The notes: a model not told the origin generated them from the sequence alone. DNA of 64,000 bases from Microglena sp. YARC (GCA_022414725.1 CM039467.1:10668513-10732512); one strand, 5' to 3'; positions 45,560 to 57,324 are shown, counted from the first letter of the stretch. Numbers and translations are program-made.

Positions 45560-46860
45560 CTGGACCAAGGGGCATATCTTAAAAGCTACTCAAGTTGACA
45601 AGATGCTGAACCTTACGGAAACTACTCTGAACCTTCAGAACATGTACCGTAGGGTTTAAGCTACACTATATGTCAACATGCATATCTGAGGTACATGTAG
45701 CTAAGAAACTGAATCTTAGGTACATATACCGTAGGGTTTAGGCTACACCAGATGTCAAGATAAAGATCCAAGGGACATGAACCTAAGAAACTGAATCTTA
45801 GGTACATATACCATAGGGTTAAGGCGGCACGAGATGCCAAGATACAGATCTGAGGGACATGAACCTAAGAAACTGAATCTTAGGCACATATACCAAAGTG
45901 TTTAGGCCACACCATATCTCAAAATACAGATCTGAGGTTCATGCACCTAAGATACTGAATCTTAGGTACATATACCATAGGTATAGACTAGAAGGAGGCC
46001 TTCTTTTGAGATGAATTGTTTTTGTTCCTATCCGTCATTTCCCGGCATAACTGGGAATAATCACCATGACCATCACCATCATTTAGAAGGTGTGAGTACA
46101 TGGAGACAGCCAATATCAGTCATTATAAGGATGATAACAAACCCTGGATATTTTAAGGTTTGATATAACCAAGTGTTTATATATATGTGTGCTGTTCATG
46201 ACGCATGGGGCATAAATAATTGGTTCGCATCAAATATCAAATATCAAATATCAAATATCTGAGGTACATGTAGCTAAGAAACTGAATCTTAGGTACATAT
46301 ACCGTAGGGTTTAGGCTACACCAGATGTCAAGATACAGATCCAAGGGACATGAACCTAAGAAACTGAATCTTAGGTACATATACCATAGGGTTAAGGCGG
46401 CACGAGATGCCAAGATACAGATCTGAGGGACATGAACCTAAGAAACTGAATCTTAGGTACATATACCATAGGGTTAAGGCGGCACGAGATGCCAAGATAC
46501 AGATCTGAGGGACATGAACCTAAGAAACTGAATCTTAGGCACATATACCAAAGTGTTTAGGCCACACCATATCTCAAAATACAGATCTGAGGTTCATGCA
46601 CCTAAGATACTGAATCTTAGGTACATATACCATAGATATAGACTAGAAGGAGGCCTTCTTTTGAGATGAATTGTTTTTGTTCCTATCCGTCATTTCCCGG
46701 CATAACTGGGAATAATCACCATGACCATCACCATCATTTAGAAGGTGTGAGTACATGGAAACAGCCAATATCAGTCATTATAAGGATGATAACAAACCCT
46801 GGATATTTTAAGGTTTGATATAACCAAGTGTTTTTATATATGTGTGTTGTTCATGACGCA
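45560..46860 (+). repeat. 82-bp repeats inside a ~573-bp duplicated block (copy A)
   Basis: The 82-bp unit carries the inverted repeat CCTAAGA-AACTGAA-TCTTAGG plus GGTACATATACC and GGCGGCACGAGATGCC. The whole block from 45,682 (ATATCTGAGGTACATG) is repeated at 46,255, joined by AAATATC repeats. Copy B has the block once (58,145-58,690). Confidence 0.85.
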
Positions 46861-47000
46861 TGGGGCATAAATAATTGGTTCGCCTTATTAGGAGGTGTGA
46901 GGTTGAGGAGGGCAGCCTGTTTGTGTGCACTAGGGCCAACCACCAATGCAAGTAAGTGGCTACGAGGCTGTTGTACGTCGCGTGAACTGGTACCCCATGG

Positions 47001-47197
47001 AGGGTACTACTTCTTGCCAAATCAGCCAGCGCTTAGAGCGCACAAACGTCAAATTGGTCCGCACTTAATAGTCCGAAAAGCGCAAAAACTGCGCGTTGCA
47101 CCCACGCACAGGGGGTTGAAAAACTGCGCGGAACGTGCAGTGGGGCTCAAAAAGCGTGCACGAAATCGCGCTGCCACGCGCGCTTTGTAGTAGCCTG
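47001..47197. mobile_element. MITE family E, element 1 (copy A)
   Basis: AGGGTACTAC at the left and, reversed, at the right (GTAGTAGCCT here, GTAGTACCCT in copy B). About 197 bp, rich in GCGC. No clear target duplication. Confidence 0.55.
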
Positions 47198-47512
47198 ACC
47201 CCATGTCCACTGACAAGGGAGTCCCCGCACTGACACGGAAAATTTGTGTTTTGATCTTGACGTGACGTTTTCATGGTGAAAGGATCAGCAGGGGATTACC
47301 CGAAATCGAAGCGGGGCGATCAGTGCGATAGGGGGGAATGCCGTCTGCTTATTCGTTGGTCATAGATTCACTTTACCGGCAAATTGCGTCGCACATGAAA
47401 ATTATCAAAACGTTAAATTTTCGAGTCAGTATGGGTTCACTAGGTATTACTAAGGCGAGCACCGCAAGGGCATGCTTCGTTTACAAGCGTCCATCGTATT
47501 TGCCTTGGCCTC

Positions 47513-47790
47513 GCCTATCACATGCTTACCGTATTTCCTATCACATGCTTACTGTATTGCCTATCACATGCTTACCGTATTTCCTATCACATGCTTACTG
47601 TATTGCCTATCACATGCTTACCGTATTTCCTATCACATGCTTAATGTATTGCCTATCACATGCTTACCGTATTTCCTATCACATGCTTACTGTATTGCCT
47701 ATCACATGCTTACCGTATTGCCTATCACATGCTTACTGTATTGCCTATCACATGCTTACCGTATTTCCTATCACATGCTTACCATTTGTA
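47513..47790 (+). repeat. 46-bp tandem repeat CCTATCACATGCTTACCGTA (copy A)
   Basis: Two alternating 23-bp halves, CCTATCACATGCTTACCGTATTT-like and CTGTATTG-ending, about twelve halves in all. The open frames through it (SHAYRISYHMLTVLPITC) are by-products. Confidence 0.9.
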
Positions 47791-47797
47791 TATTCAT

Positions 47798-48031
47798 ATA
47801 TGCAATATTGCATATTAAGGAGTGGTAACAAGTGAGGAAAGGTATTATTTGTAGCAATTGAACTTCGTATCCCATCATATGCTTGAAATCATCATGCTTG
47901 AGATCGCCATGCCACGTCACATACATAAACATATAAATGTTACGCCTTATTGCGAGGCGTGAGGTAGAGGTGGCCAGTCCATTTGCTTGCCCTGGGACCA
48001 ACCACCAAGGTTCCATGCAGCAGCATTGGGA
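47798..48031. other. Segment unique to copy A
   Basis: This ~234-bp stretch is replaced in copy B by an unrelated 222-bp stretch (59,601-59,822). It contains CGCCTTATTGCGAGGCGTGA and GGGACCAACCACCAA, similar to 46,888-46,950, so it includes a short dispersed repeat. Confidence 0.7.
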
Positions 48032-48137
48032 AGTTGGGATGAGGGTACTACATTGTGTGCCACGTCACATACAACATCCTTGGGATGTTGGGATCATCAT
48101 GCCACGTCACATACAACATCCTTGGGAAGTTGGGATG

Positions 48138-48328
48138 AGGGTACTACATTGTGTCATTCTGGTTTGCGCTTTATACACAACTGCCTCCTTTTGGGTTGCG
48201 CTTTTGAGTCAACTGAAATCGGAATTCTGCGTGCTGCCCTCGGAGGGGGGGGTGCAAATTGCGTCAGTACTCAGTAGCGCAGTCGGGCTTCAAAACCTTG
48301 CGCGCTAGGGCGCCTTATGTAGTACCCT
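48138..48328. mobile_element. MITE family E, element 2 (copy A)
   Basis: Perfect 12-bp terminal repeats AGGGTACTACAT; 191 bp. The AT-end half TACTACATTGTGTG also recurs at 48,045. Confidence 0.65.
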
Positions 48329-48421
48329 GGTTAGGATCATCATGCTTGATATTATCTTGCTTAATTGTTGGGACCAATTCCTTAATCACTCATACTCGTC
48401 CCCAACAACAGTTAACAGTTA

Positions 48422-48896
48422 AGAGGTCGTTCACACGGGACAGGTTTGGGTTTGGTTTGATGTTAACCTGCCGCGTTAGAGGGGGTTAGCCGAAGATTAG
48501 CCGAGGTTAGCCCAAACCCGCCCAAACCCATGAATTTCGTTCGGACGGCATTCCAGAGCTTCTTTCCAGTTGGAAAAGTTTGAACATTTTGAATTGCCGA
48601 TCCGCAGCAGGAGCGCTCAAATCAAGCGGGCTCTGGCGATAATGTGAGGAAGGCGGAAGCTGCGTCTCCTTATACTGCGTATCACGCTGCTACTGCTGCA
48701 TCTCATGCTGGCGTGGATCTGCAGGTGGCGGCCCATCCAGATCGGACCCCTCCATACAGCGCAGTGAATATTATAGATGGCGCGAAAGGGAGGACGGTTT
48801 CGAAAACAAGCGGCTGAAGGAAATGCGGCGCAATTTATCGCAACAGAAACAACGAACAACACATGTGCGACATAACCATAATCATAACCCAAACGT

Positions 48897-48927
<31 letters not shown>

Positions 48928-49086
48928 GGGGGGGCACGTTTGGGTTTGGGTTAGCATTTGGTTAACTAATTTGACCCAAACGCGTCAACTTTTTCCCGTG
49001 TGAACGAAAAAAGGTTTGGATGTACGACAGAAACGCCCAACTACCCCTTAACCCAAACCCAAACCAGTCCCGTGTGAACGACCTCT
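48422..49086. mobile_element. MITE family D (copy B)
   Basis: Same element as 35,676-36,361, one GGTTTG unit shorter at the left end and with a different G-run (48,911-48,934). Confidence 0.65.
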
Positions 49087-49090
49087 ATGA

Positions 49091-51012
49091 CAGTCGGCAC
49101 GGGCGTGGCCAAGGGAGATAAGCGTTGGGGGTGGGTGGGGTGGGGGAAATTGGATGCGTCTCAGGTCGCAGGCTGTAAAATGTGTTGCGTCTACGCACGC
49201 AGAGCTGGGGGTCCTCCTACCACCCTGGTGATTACGTGTCGTGGTTATTGATTGTCACTCACAAGGTCACTCATATGACTTGTAGGTTAACTTGATGTTC
49301 ACGGGATGGATATATACGAAACATTCCTTAGGGTGGATTTCCATAGGCCGTGGATGGGTGTAGTACTGGATGGGTCGCTAAATCGGTTTACTTTCGGTTA
49401 TGTCTCGTGGATGGGTCATGGATGATTCGTGCATCCGTACGCAGGCGACACCAGTTGATCATCCAGTTCCGCTTCTGTGGAAATGCGGCATGGATGGTTC
49501 CGCGATGGCCAGGTGGGCCGGGTGCCATAACTTGCGCTGTAGCAATTGCTCCAGCGCAAGACAACTTGTCCGCAGGGGAATGATCGCCTGGCCATCAACT
49601 GTGGCTTAAATGCCGAAGAATTTGAAGATGCAGAAAGTCTCGGATTTTCCGTTCCTCGAATCAGATCTGACGCAATTCGAAATTTCGGGAAGTGAAACTA
49701 GCAGAGGGAGGTCACAGATTTCGTGAGGTCAAACTAGCAGATCGAATTGAAACTAGCAGGGGGAGGTAGCAGATTTCGGGGTGAGGGGGGTCAAACTGAG
49801 GAAGGTCGCAGATTTCGGGAGGTCGAACTAGCTGAGGGAACGAGAGGGAATTGAAACTGGTAGAAGGCAGGTCGCTAGATAGACCGGCGCCGGGCTGCAC
49901 CGGAAAATTTGCGAGTCATCCAGACTCTTCCAATCCACCCCTCGGTCGATGGCAGGGATGGATTTTGCCATCTGGATGGGTCTCGTGGACGGGTGTTTCG
50001 TCGGTACAATCCGTACAAATACGAATCATCCAGGGGCTCTGTGGAAATGGATGGCCTGGATGGATCGTCGGTTGTTCGTACTTTTCGACCCATCCAGACC
50101 CATCCACGGCCTATGGAAATCCACCCTTACACGGAGGTGTTCATACATCTTCCCGCTTATAGAATGTAACCAAGGCTTCTGCCTTCCTGTACAATAATGT
50201 AACCAAGGCTACTGCCTTCCTGTACAATTTTCGTGGGGTGTGTGTTGGGGTCAGGGGTCGGTACGACGGGCTCACCGCGCTAGAGGTTAGCGTGGGTATA
50301 AAAGCCGTTGGTAGAGTGACAAAAGTGTGAGGGGTTGAGGAGACGCTGGCAACGTCCGAGACCAACGACCTGCAGCAGCGATGCTAAGGAATCCTGTTGC
50401 CGCATGCTAGATGCAGGCAGGCGCTAGAGAAGTGGCGAGCGAGGAAGCCTAGCAAGCGAGGAAGATACTCGCAACCTCGGAACTTGATAATTATTTACCA
50501 ATTTGGGGTACTGCTGCTTCGAAACCATCGTACCCAAGCCTGCATCCCCCTCAGAAAAGAAATTTAGGAATTGGTCGAGGTTGTTGCATGCTGCGGGCTG
50601 CAAGCAGTTTGAAGCGGATGAAAGGTGGCAGAATATGCTGGTAGCAATGGGTTCCGGAGGTGTCGTGCGGCATATCCGCGATTAGCGTGAGAGTTCGTAG
50701 ACGTAGAACATCCCCGTAGAATTTGCACTGTTTGAAACGAGGCTGCGAACGAGGCTCCTGCATTTCCGCAAAAAAACGAGACTTGAGCAGCAGAATTGCA
50801 CGGGCCTGGCCGAGGGACACAAGCGTCTTCATTCGCGCTCCCATATAAATTTGAAACAGACTAGCGACTTTTTGCCAGTAGTTGCGACGATCTGCTTCGA
50901 CGTCCGAAATCTAGTTGCGAGTACCTGTCCAAAAGATCGATCGAAGCTCTTCAAACATCAGTCATTCCACTGACATTTTGATTCGAGTTGGACAAGTTCT
51001 AAGAGCGTGTCG
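49091..51012 (+). repeat. R1 diverged copy interrupted by MITE C (copy B)
   Basis: Counterpart of 36,366-38,160. Confidence 0.55.
49331..50126. mobile_element. MITE family C, longer form (copy B)
   Basis: Same ends and TTA flanks as at 36,606. Holds about 137 more bases (49,610-49,775: repeated AACTAGCAGAGGGAGGT and CAGATTTCG motifs) and lacks one copy of the 10-mer CGCCGGGCTG. Confidence 0.75.
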
Positions 51013-51032
51013 CAAGCGACACGGAAAATCGC

Positions 51033-51668
51033 CTTAGCAGTCACCGGCAAGGAGTTTCGGAAGTAGAGGAGAAAGTAGCTACTCGTAGCCTAATAGAGCT
51101 ACAAACTTTGAACAGCTTTTGCGAAGGATCTTGACCGCTGCGATGCTGATAATTCTAATTATGCGCACTCCAACTATGAGCAAAAATTGTGGGTGCAGAG
51201 GTGGTCGGAATCGTTCAAACGCCTGGACAGCTGTCGGACAGACGGATAGAGAGACGGACAGACGGCGGAGAGAGACACGGGGGGAATCTAGGGCTTCAGC
51301 CCCGGGACCCCTGGGGGGTCCAGAGGGGGCTAAAGCGAAAATCGCTAAGCAGTCACCGGCAGGGAGTTTCAGAAGTAGTGGAGAGAGTAGCTACTCGTAG
51401 CCGAATAGTGCTACAAACATTAAACAACTTCTGCGAAGGATCTTGACCGCTGCGATGCTGATAATTCTAGTTATGCGCACTCCAACTATGAGCAAAAATT
51501 GTGGGTGCAGACGTGGTCGGAATCGTTCAAACGCCTGGACAGCTGTCGGACAGACGGACATCGGACACTCGGACAGACAGCGGACAGACCGACGGCGGAG
51601 AGACATGGGGGGAACCTAGGGCTACAGCCCCGGGACCCCTGGGGGGTCCACATGGGGCTAAAGCGAAA
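51033..51668 (+). repeat. Two-copy 310-bp tandem repeat (copy B)
   Basis: Counterpart of 38,181-38,815, with the same upstream hairpin. Confidence 0.85.
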
Positions 51669-51671
51669 ATT

Positions 51672-51854
51672 ATGAATATCTCAACGGAATTGAGAGCATC
51701 TCAATGCGAGTCTCTGGAATACGCGAACACATCAGCTGGGCAAGGCAGACACATGATACCGATTGTGCATCAAGGTAAAATCTGTGGCGCAGCCTCAAAG
51801 GAGACTAGGAGAGTAGAAACGAAATACTCAAACTTCTTAAAGCTTGTAGAGTAG
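51672..51854 (+). CDS. Short unidentified open frame (60 aa, copy B)
   Basis: Counterpart of 38,817-38,999 with one substitution. In copy B the frame upstream is also open. No family recognised. Confidence 0.2.
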   Translation: MNISTELRASQCESLEYANTSAGQGRHMIPIVHQGKICGAASKETRRVETKYSNFLKLVE

Positions 51855-52037
51855 CTAGCTGCCTAGTTCTAATCTAGAGTAGAATGCAGAATTGTGTAAA
51901 TAATGATCAAGTTATGAGGTTGGAACGCAAGTGCCGATTGTTGGCGGAGGGGCAGGAGACCCCAGATTCACCCTGTTGTCCGTGTATCCGTCTGACCCAC
52001 ACCCGAGACGAAGACAACGATTGTCACTATAACAATT

Positions 52038-52199
52038 CCTATGCAGCGTCGCAAGCGACGCAGAAATTGGCGGAGTGTGTTGGCAACGAAACGAAAGGTG
52101 GCAACGATGGAGCTGACCGAAGCGAGTTAGTTTCGCGACCATTGCCTGACGTGTCAGGCTTCAAGTTTTTCTTTTTTCGGTCAAACGGACAAATGGTCA
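52038..52199 (+). repeat. Dispersed repeat R2 (copy B)
   Basis: Counterpart of 39,181-39,342. Confidence 0.75.
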
Positions 52200-52275
52200 T
52201 GTTAATGTTGGGGTATGGTTGAGTCACCCAGTACTCGCCCGATCATGCCCATGTTCACATTCTTGGTCTTTGTCT

Positions 52276-52683
52276 TGCACCTGTTCTTGTTCTTATACAT
52301 GTGGGTGGGTGGATGGGTGGGCGTGTGTGTGTGGGTGTGTGTGTGGGCGTGTGGGTGTGTGGGTGGGTGTGTGGGTGGGGTGGGGGTGGGGGGGTGGGAA
52401 GGGCACCTGGTTGTCTTGCACCTGTTCTTGTTCTTATACATGTGGGTGGGTGGGTGGATGGGTGGGTGGGTGGGGGAGGGCACCTGGTTGTCTTGCACCT
52501 GTTCTTGTTCTTATACATGTGGGTGGGTGTGCGTGTGGGTGGGTGGGTGTGCGTGTGGGTGGGTGGGTGGGTGGTGGTGGGGGGGGGAGGGCACCTGGTT
52601 GTCTTGCACCTGTTCTTGTTCTTATACCTGTGGGTGGGTGGGCGTGTGGGTGGGTGGGTGGGTGGGCGTGTGGGTGGGTGGAT

Positions 52684-52717
<34 letters not shown>

Positions 52718-52902
52718 CTGGTTGTCTTGCACCTGTTCTTGTTCTTATACATGTGGGTGGGCGTGTGGGTGGGTGGGAGTGTGGGTGGGTGGAAGTGTGG
52801 GTGTGGGGGGGGGGGGGGGGGGGGAGGGCACCTGTTTGTCTTGCACCTGTTCTTGTTCTTATACATGTGGGTGGGTGTGCGTGTGGGTGGGTGGGTGTGC
52901 GT

Positions 52903-52933
<31 letters not shown>

Positions 52934-53204
52934 GGAGGGCACCTGGTTGTCTTGCACCTGTTCTTGTTCTTATACATGTGGGTGGGTGTGCGTGTGGGTG
53001 GGTGGGTGTGCGTGTGGGTGGGTGGAAGTGTGGGGTGGTGGGGGGGGGGGGGGGGGGGAGGGCACCTGGTTGTCTTGCACCTGTTCTTGTTCTTATACAT
53101 GTGGGTGGGTGGATGGGTGGGTGGGTGGATGGGTGGGCGTGTGGGTGGGTGGATGGGTGGGCGTGTGGGTGGGTGGATGGGTGGGCGTGTGGGTGGTGGA
53201 TGGT

Positions 53205-53237
<33 letters not shown>

Positions 53238-53276
53238 GGGCACCTGGTTGTCTTGCACCTGTTCTTGTTCTTATAC
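52276..53276 (+). repeat. G-rich minisatellite (copy B)
   Basis: Same unit as 39,418-40,400. Unit order is the same but the G-runs are longer and the GGGTGGG tracts differ, so the two copies have diverged by repeat-length change or by run-length error. Confidence 0.9.
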
Positions 53277-53365
53277 ATGTGCATGCTCTTATACTTACGA
53301 TTGCTTAAGTGTGCCCCCTTATCTCTTTTGTTGACCCCCTTCTCTCTCCCTTTGCATCCGCTTAG

Positions 53366-54405
53366 ACGCTCCACGACCACCAACTACTTCTAGCTGCCGG
53401 AGACATGTGGCAGCTGCAACAAGAGCAACACCGCGAGCAACAACAAGCACCTATGGCGCAACAACCACATAACAGTATGGCCGCGTTCCCCAACCAACTT
53501 GGCCAATATGGAAGCACACAAGCCCAACCAGGTCATCCAGGCCAGCAATCCATGGGAGGCGCAGGGGTCTTCCTAGGCCAACAAGTTGGGAGGCAACCAG
53601 GCGGTGATCATGGTCAGTTCCCCAACTTGCATGGCTTGAGCCAAGGGATCTCCCTTGGCCAACAGGGCGGACGGGGCTTGGGCCAAGGGATCTCCCTTGG
53701 CCAACAGGGCGGAGGGGGCCTGGGCCAAGGGATCTCCCTTGGCCAACAGGGAGTAGGGGGCTTCGGCCAAGGGATCTCCCTTGGCCAACAGGGCGGAGGG
53801 GCTTGTGCCAAGGGATCTCCCTTGGCCAACAGGGCGGAGGGGGCTTGTGCCAAGGGATCTCCCTTGGCCAACAGGGCGGAGGGGGCCTGGGCCAAGGGAT
53901 CTCCCTTGGCCAACACGGCGGGGGGGGCTTATTAGGCCAAGGGATCTCCCTTAGCCAACAGGGCGGAGGGGGCTTAGAAGAAGGGATCTCCCTTGGCCAA
54001 CAGGGACGAGGGAGCTTAGACCAAGGGATCTCCCTTGGCCAACAAGGCGGAGGGCAGCCGGGTGGGGATCACAGTCAATACCCCAACCTAGGGCAGCCGG
54101 GCGGGGATCACGGCCAGTACTCCAACCTAGAGGGCTTGCCCCACGGCTTATCTCAAAGCCTAGCCCAACTGAACAAGTCCCAATTCGGACAAGGCCCCCC
54201 TGACGAGCCAGGACAAGGCTACATGGGTGGTCAGCTGTTTGGGCAATGCCCCCCTGAGGAGCCGGGGCAAGGCTTCATGGGTGGTCAGCAATTTGGGCAA
54301 GGCCCCCCTCAGGAGCAGGACAAGGCTACATGGGTGGTCCGACGTTCGGACAAGGCCTCCCTCCTGGAGGTGGGGGCAGAGGTTTCTGTAGGTCTGCTTG
54401 TGTAG
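53366..54405 (+). CDS. Gln/Gly-rich terminal exon (exon d, copy B), with frameshifts
   Basis: Same acceptor and phase-0 start as copy A, with the ATG at 53,405. The G-run that is short in copy A is intact here, so the first four repeats read in frame. One G is missing at about 53,797 (GGCGGAGGGGC) and one at about 54,319 (GAGCAGGACAAG), so the tail ends RSDKASLLEVG... at 54,405 instead of at the copy A stop. Copies A and B are broken at different G-runs. The upstream exons a and b are not repeated beside copy B, so it is either an alternative last exon or an orphan. Confidence 0.5.
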
Positions 54406-54574
54406 CAAAAGATGTGATGCAAGCCGAATTTCAGGATTGAGGCGAAGCACAGAGCTCCCGGAAGTTTGGGTGGCAGCAGTTTGGGCAAGGCCCCCCCCAG
54501 GATTGAGGCGAAGCACAGAGCCCCCGGAAGTTTGGGTGGCAGCACTTTGCATTGGGGTGGAGTAACCAGTGCTA

Positions 54575-54840
54575 GGGGGTAGCCTCAGCAGCACGGCAAC
54601 TTGGGACTGCAGCTTGGCAATTTGGGACCGCAACTCGACAACTTGAGACCACAGCTCGGTAACTTGGGACTGTAGCAAGGCAGCTGTATGTGGACTGCAG
54701 CAAGGCAACTTGGGACTACAGCTTGGCAACTAGGACTGCAGCTCCACAACTTGGGACTGCAACTTGGCAACTTGGGATTGTACCTTGGCAATTTGGGAGT
54801 CTAGCAAGAAAACTTGGGACTGCAGCAAGACAAATTGGAA
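54575..54840 (+). repeat. GGACTGCAGCTTGGCAACTT minisatellite (copy B)
   Basis: Counterpart of 41,700-41,965. Confidence 0.75.
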
Positions 54841-54846
54841 CAACAC

Positions 54847-54852
54847 AATAAA
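54847..54852 (+). promoter_or_regulatory. Candidate poly(A) signal AATAAA (copy B)
   Basis: Counterpart of 41,973-41,978. Confidence 0.3.
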
Positions 54853-54866
54853 ATATAGCAACTGTC

Positions 54867-55629
54867 ATGGTGACTGAAAAGCTCATTCGAAAGAGAGCCG
54901 TGGCTCGTTTAAGCCACGCCAAGCTCATTCGAACAATAGCTGTGCATCGTTCAAGCCACGCCAGTTTGAGCCATGCCAAGCTCATTCGAACAAGAGCCGT
55001 GCATTGTTTAAGCCACGCCAGTTTAAGCCACGCCAAGCTCATTCGAAGTAGAGCCGTGGATCGTTCAAGCCACGCCAGTTTGAGCCACGCCAGTTTGAGC
55101 CACGCCAAGCTCATTCGAACAAGAGCCATGGATCGTTCAAGCCACGCCAGTTTGAGCCACGCCAAGCTCATTCGAAGTAGAGCTGTGCATCGTTCAAGCC
55201 ACGCCAGTTTGAGCCACGCCAAGCTCATTCGAACAAGAGCCATGGATCGTTCAAGCCACGCCAGTTTGAGCCACGCCAAGCTCATTCAAAGTAGGGCCGT
55301 GGATCATTCAAGCCACGCCAGTTTGAGCCACGCCAAGCTCATTCGAAGTACAGCCATGGATTGTTCAAGCCACGCCAGTTTGAGCCACGCCAAGCTCATT
55401 CGAAGTAGAGCCGTGGATCGCTCAAGCCACGCCAGTTTGAGCCACGCCAAGCTCATTCGAAGTAGAGCCGTGGATCGCTCAAGCCACGCCAGTTTGAGCC
55501 ACGCCAAGCTCATTCGAAGTAGAGCCGTGGATCGCTCAAGCCACGCCAGTTTGAGCCACGCCAAGCTCATTTGAAGTAGAGCCGTGGACCGTTCAAGCCA
55601 CGCCAAGCTCATTCGAAGTAGCGCCTTGG
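54867..55629 (+). repeat. 57-bp minisatellite (copy B)
   Basis: Same number and order of units as 41,993-42,755, with the two copies identical by eye, unlike the other minisatellites of the duplication. Confidence 0.9.
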
Positions 55630-55679
55630 CTGTGGCACGTGTATCTTCAAAATAATAAAACATGAGGCGTCAAACTTAA

Positions 55680-55839
55680 CCCTACGGCAGCCTGCACTTG
55701 TTCATGTTGTTTAACATGTGTCCAAGGTGTTCAACACCTGTTCAACCCCTACATGTTTAACCGATGATGTACATGAACAGGTGTCTAACAACATGGACAC
55801 ATGTTAAACAACCTGAACAGGGTGCAGGCTGCCGTAGGG
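55680..55839. mobile_element. 160-bp fold-back MITE (copy B)
   Basis: Counterpart of 42,806-42,965. Confidence 0.85.
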
Positions 55840-55903
55840 TAGGGACAAAGAAACAAGGACTGAAGAGAAAAGGGGTACAGAAAGTAGAATTAGGACTATG
55901 GAC

Positions 55904-56398
55904 AATTCAACCGGGTACTCGCCCAGTACTAGCCCGGTACTTATCTGGTACTCGCCCGGGTACTCGCCCAGAACTCGCCTGGGTACTCACCCGGAACTCA
56001 CCCGGGTCACCAAGTACTCACCCGGGTACTCGCCTGGGTACTCACCCGGAACTCACCCGGGTCACCTAGTACTCGCCCGGGTACTCACCCGGTACTTGCC
56101 TGGGTACTCACCCGGAACTCACCCAGGTCACCTAGTACTCGCCCGTTACTCACCAGGGTACGCACCTGGGTGCTCACCCGGGTCACCTAGTACTCGCCCG
56201 GTACTCGCCCGGTACTCGCCTGGGTACTCACCCGGAACTCACCCGGGTCACCTAGTACTCGCCCGGGTACTAACCCGGTACTCGCCTGGGTACTCACCCG
56301 GAACTCATCCGGGTCACCAAGTACTCGCCCGGTACTCACCAGGGTACGCACCTGGGTGCTCACCCGGGTCACCTAGTACTCGCCCGGGTACTCGCCAA
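55904..56398 (+). repeat. GTACTCGCCCGG minisatellite, contracted (copy B)
   Basis: Matches 43,030-43,500 of copy A, then stops; about 600 bp of the copy A array and the first 71-bp unit are missing. Confidence 0.9.
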
Positions 56399-56585
56399 AT
56401 CAAATATCTAAGAAGTACATATCTATACTCGCAATCTCTATCTCTATCTACTCGCAATACACTCTCTATCTATCTCTATCTACTCGCAATACACTCTCTA
56501 TCTATCTCTATCTACTCGCAATACACTCTCTATCTCTATCTACTCGCAATCTCTATCTATACTCGCGATATCTATACTCGCAAAA
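56399..56585 (+). repeat. TCTCTATCTACTCGCAATAC array, only in copy B
   Basis: Units of about 20-45 bp built from CTCTATCTA and CTCGCAATACA. Flanked on both sides by AAATCAAATATCTAAGAAGT, so it lies between two partial 71-bp units at the point where copy B lost minisatellite sequence. Confidence 0.85.
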
Positions 56586-56895
56586 TCAAATATCTAAGAA
56601 GTACAACTCACATGTGTACTCGCTCCTCTCAAGGAGGTGAAAGTAACAGCAACTCGTCAACCAGCTAAGAAGTACAACTCACATGTGTACTTGCTCCTCT
56701 CAAGGAGGTGAAAGTAACAGCAACTCGTCAAATATATATGGACATAAAACTCACCCGGGTTCCTGCTCCTCTCAAGGAGCTGATAGGTATAGCAACTCAT
56801 CAAATATCTAAAAAGTAGAACTCACATGTGTACCAACTTCTCTTCAAGAGCTTCAAGTAACAGCAACTTGCCAAATAGCTAAGAAGTACAACACC
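56586..56895 (+). repeat. 71-bp tandem repeat (copy B)
   Basis: Counterpart of 44,085-44,475 with fewer units. Confidence 0.85.
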
Positions 56896-56966
56896 TCGTG
56901 GAAGCAGTGCCTGAATTAGTCAGTCTTATGGTTGAGACCATAACCTTTTGCGGGGTTACATCTTAA

Positions 56967-57104
56967 CGCCATTGAGCAGATCATTTGGGAATATTTTTTC
57001 TATACAGGTCGATAGTGTAGTTTATACCTCAGACTTTGCCTGGGAAAGTCAGATTACGAAGTATGACCTATTGACCTCAATTTCCAAATGATCCGTTGAA
57101 TGGC
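56967..57104. repeat. 138-bp imperfect stem-loop (copy B)
   Basis: Counterpart of 44,548-44,685, apparently unchanged. Confidence 0.5.
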
Positions 57105-57324
57105 TATAACGGTCTCGCAACACCATGTGCGATACCCAAGGAAACCAGGGACGCAGGAAGCATATTAAGCGGGTTAGGCAGTTTGAAGACTTGTCTACAC
57201 CTTGGCTATCCTTGTGTTGGGTTGGCCTAGGCAAAACAGCCAAGCCGTGAAACGGCATTGGAAGTTACTACGCCTACCCAGCTACTTGCAACTCGTCTTG
57301 GTACTAGGGGAAGCCCGACGATTT

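Larger units (their letters stand above)
35654..48396 (+). repeat. Tandem segmental duplication, copy A (12,743 bp)
   Basis: Near-identical to 48,400-60,184 in the same order and orientation. The offset is 12,746 at the left edge (CCCCAACAACAGTTAACAG) and 11,788 at the right edge (ending CTTAATCACTCATACT). Substitutions are rare; differences are mostly length changes in minisatellites and a few blocks present in one copy. The left edge lies in an exon-end/donor motif, 22 bp before MITE D. Confidence 0.95.

Noticed and set aside
47338..47835. 165-codon frame starting MPSAYSLVIDSLYRQ
   Set aside because: The first 55 codons look plausible but the rest is the 46-bp repeat and no splice signals or family were seen.
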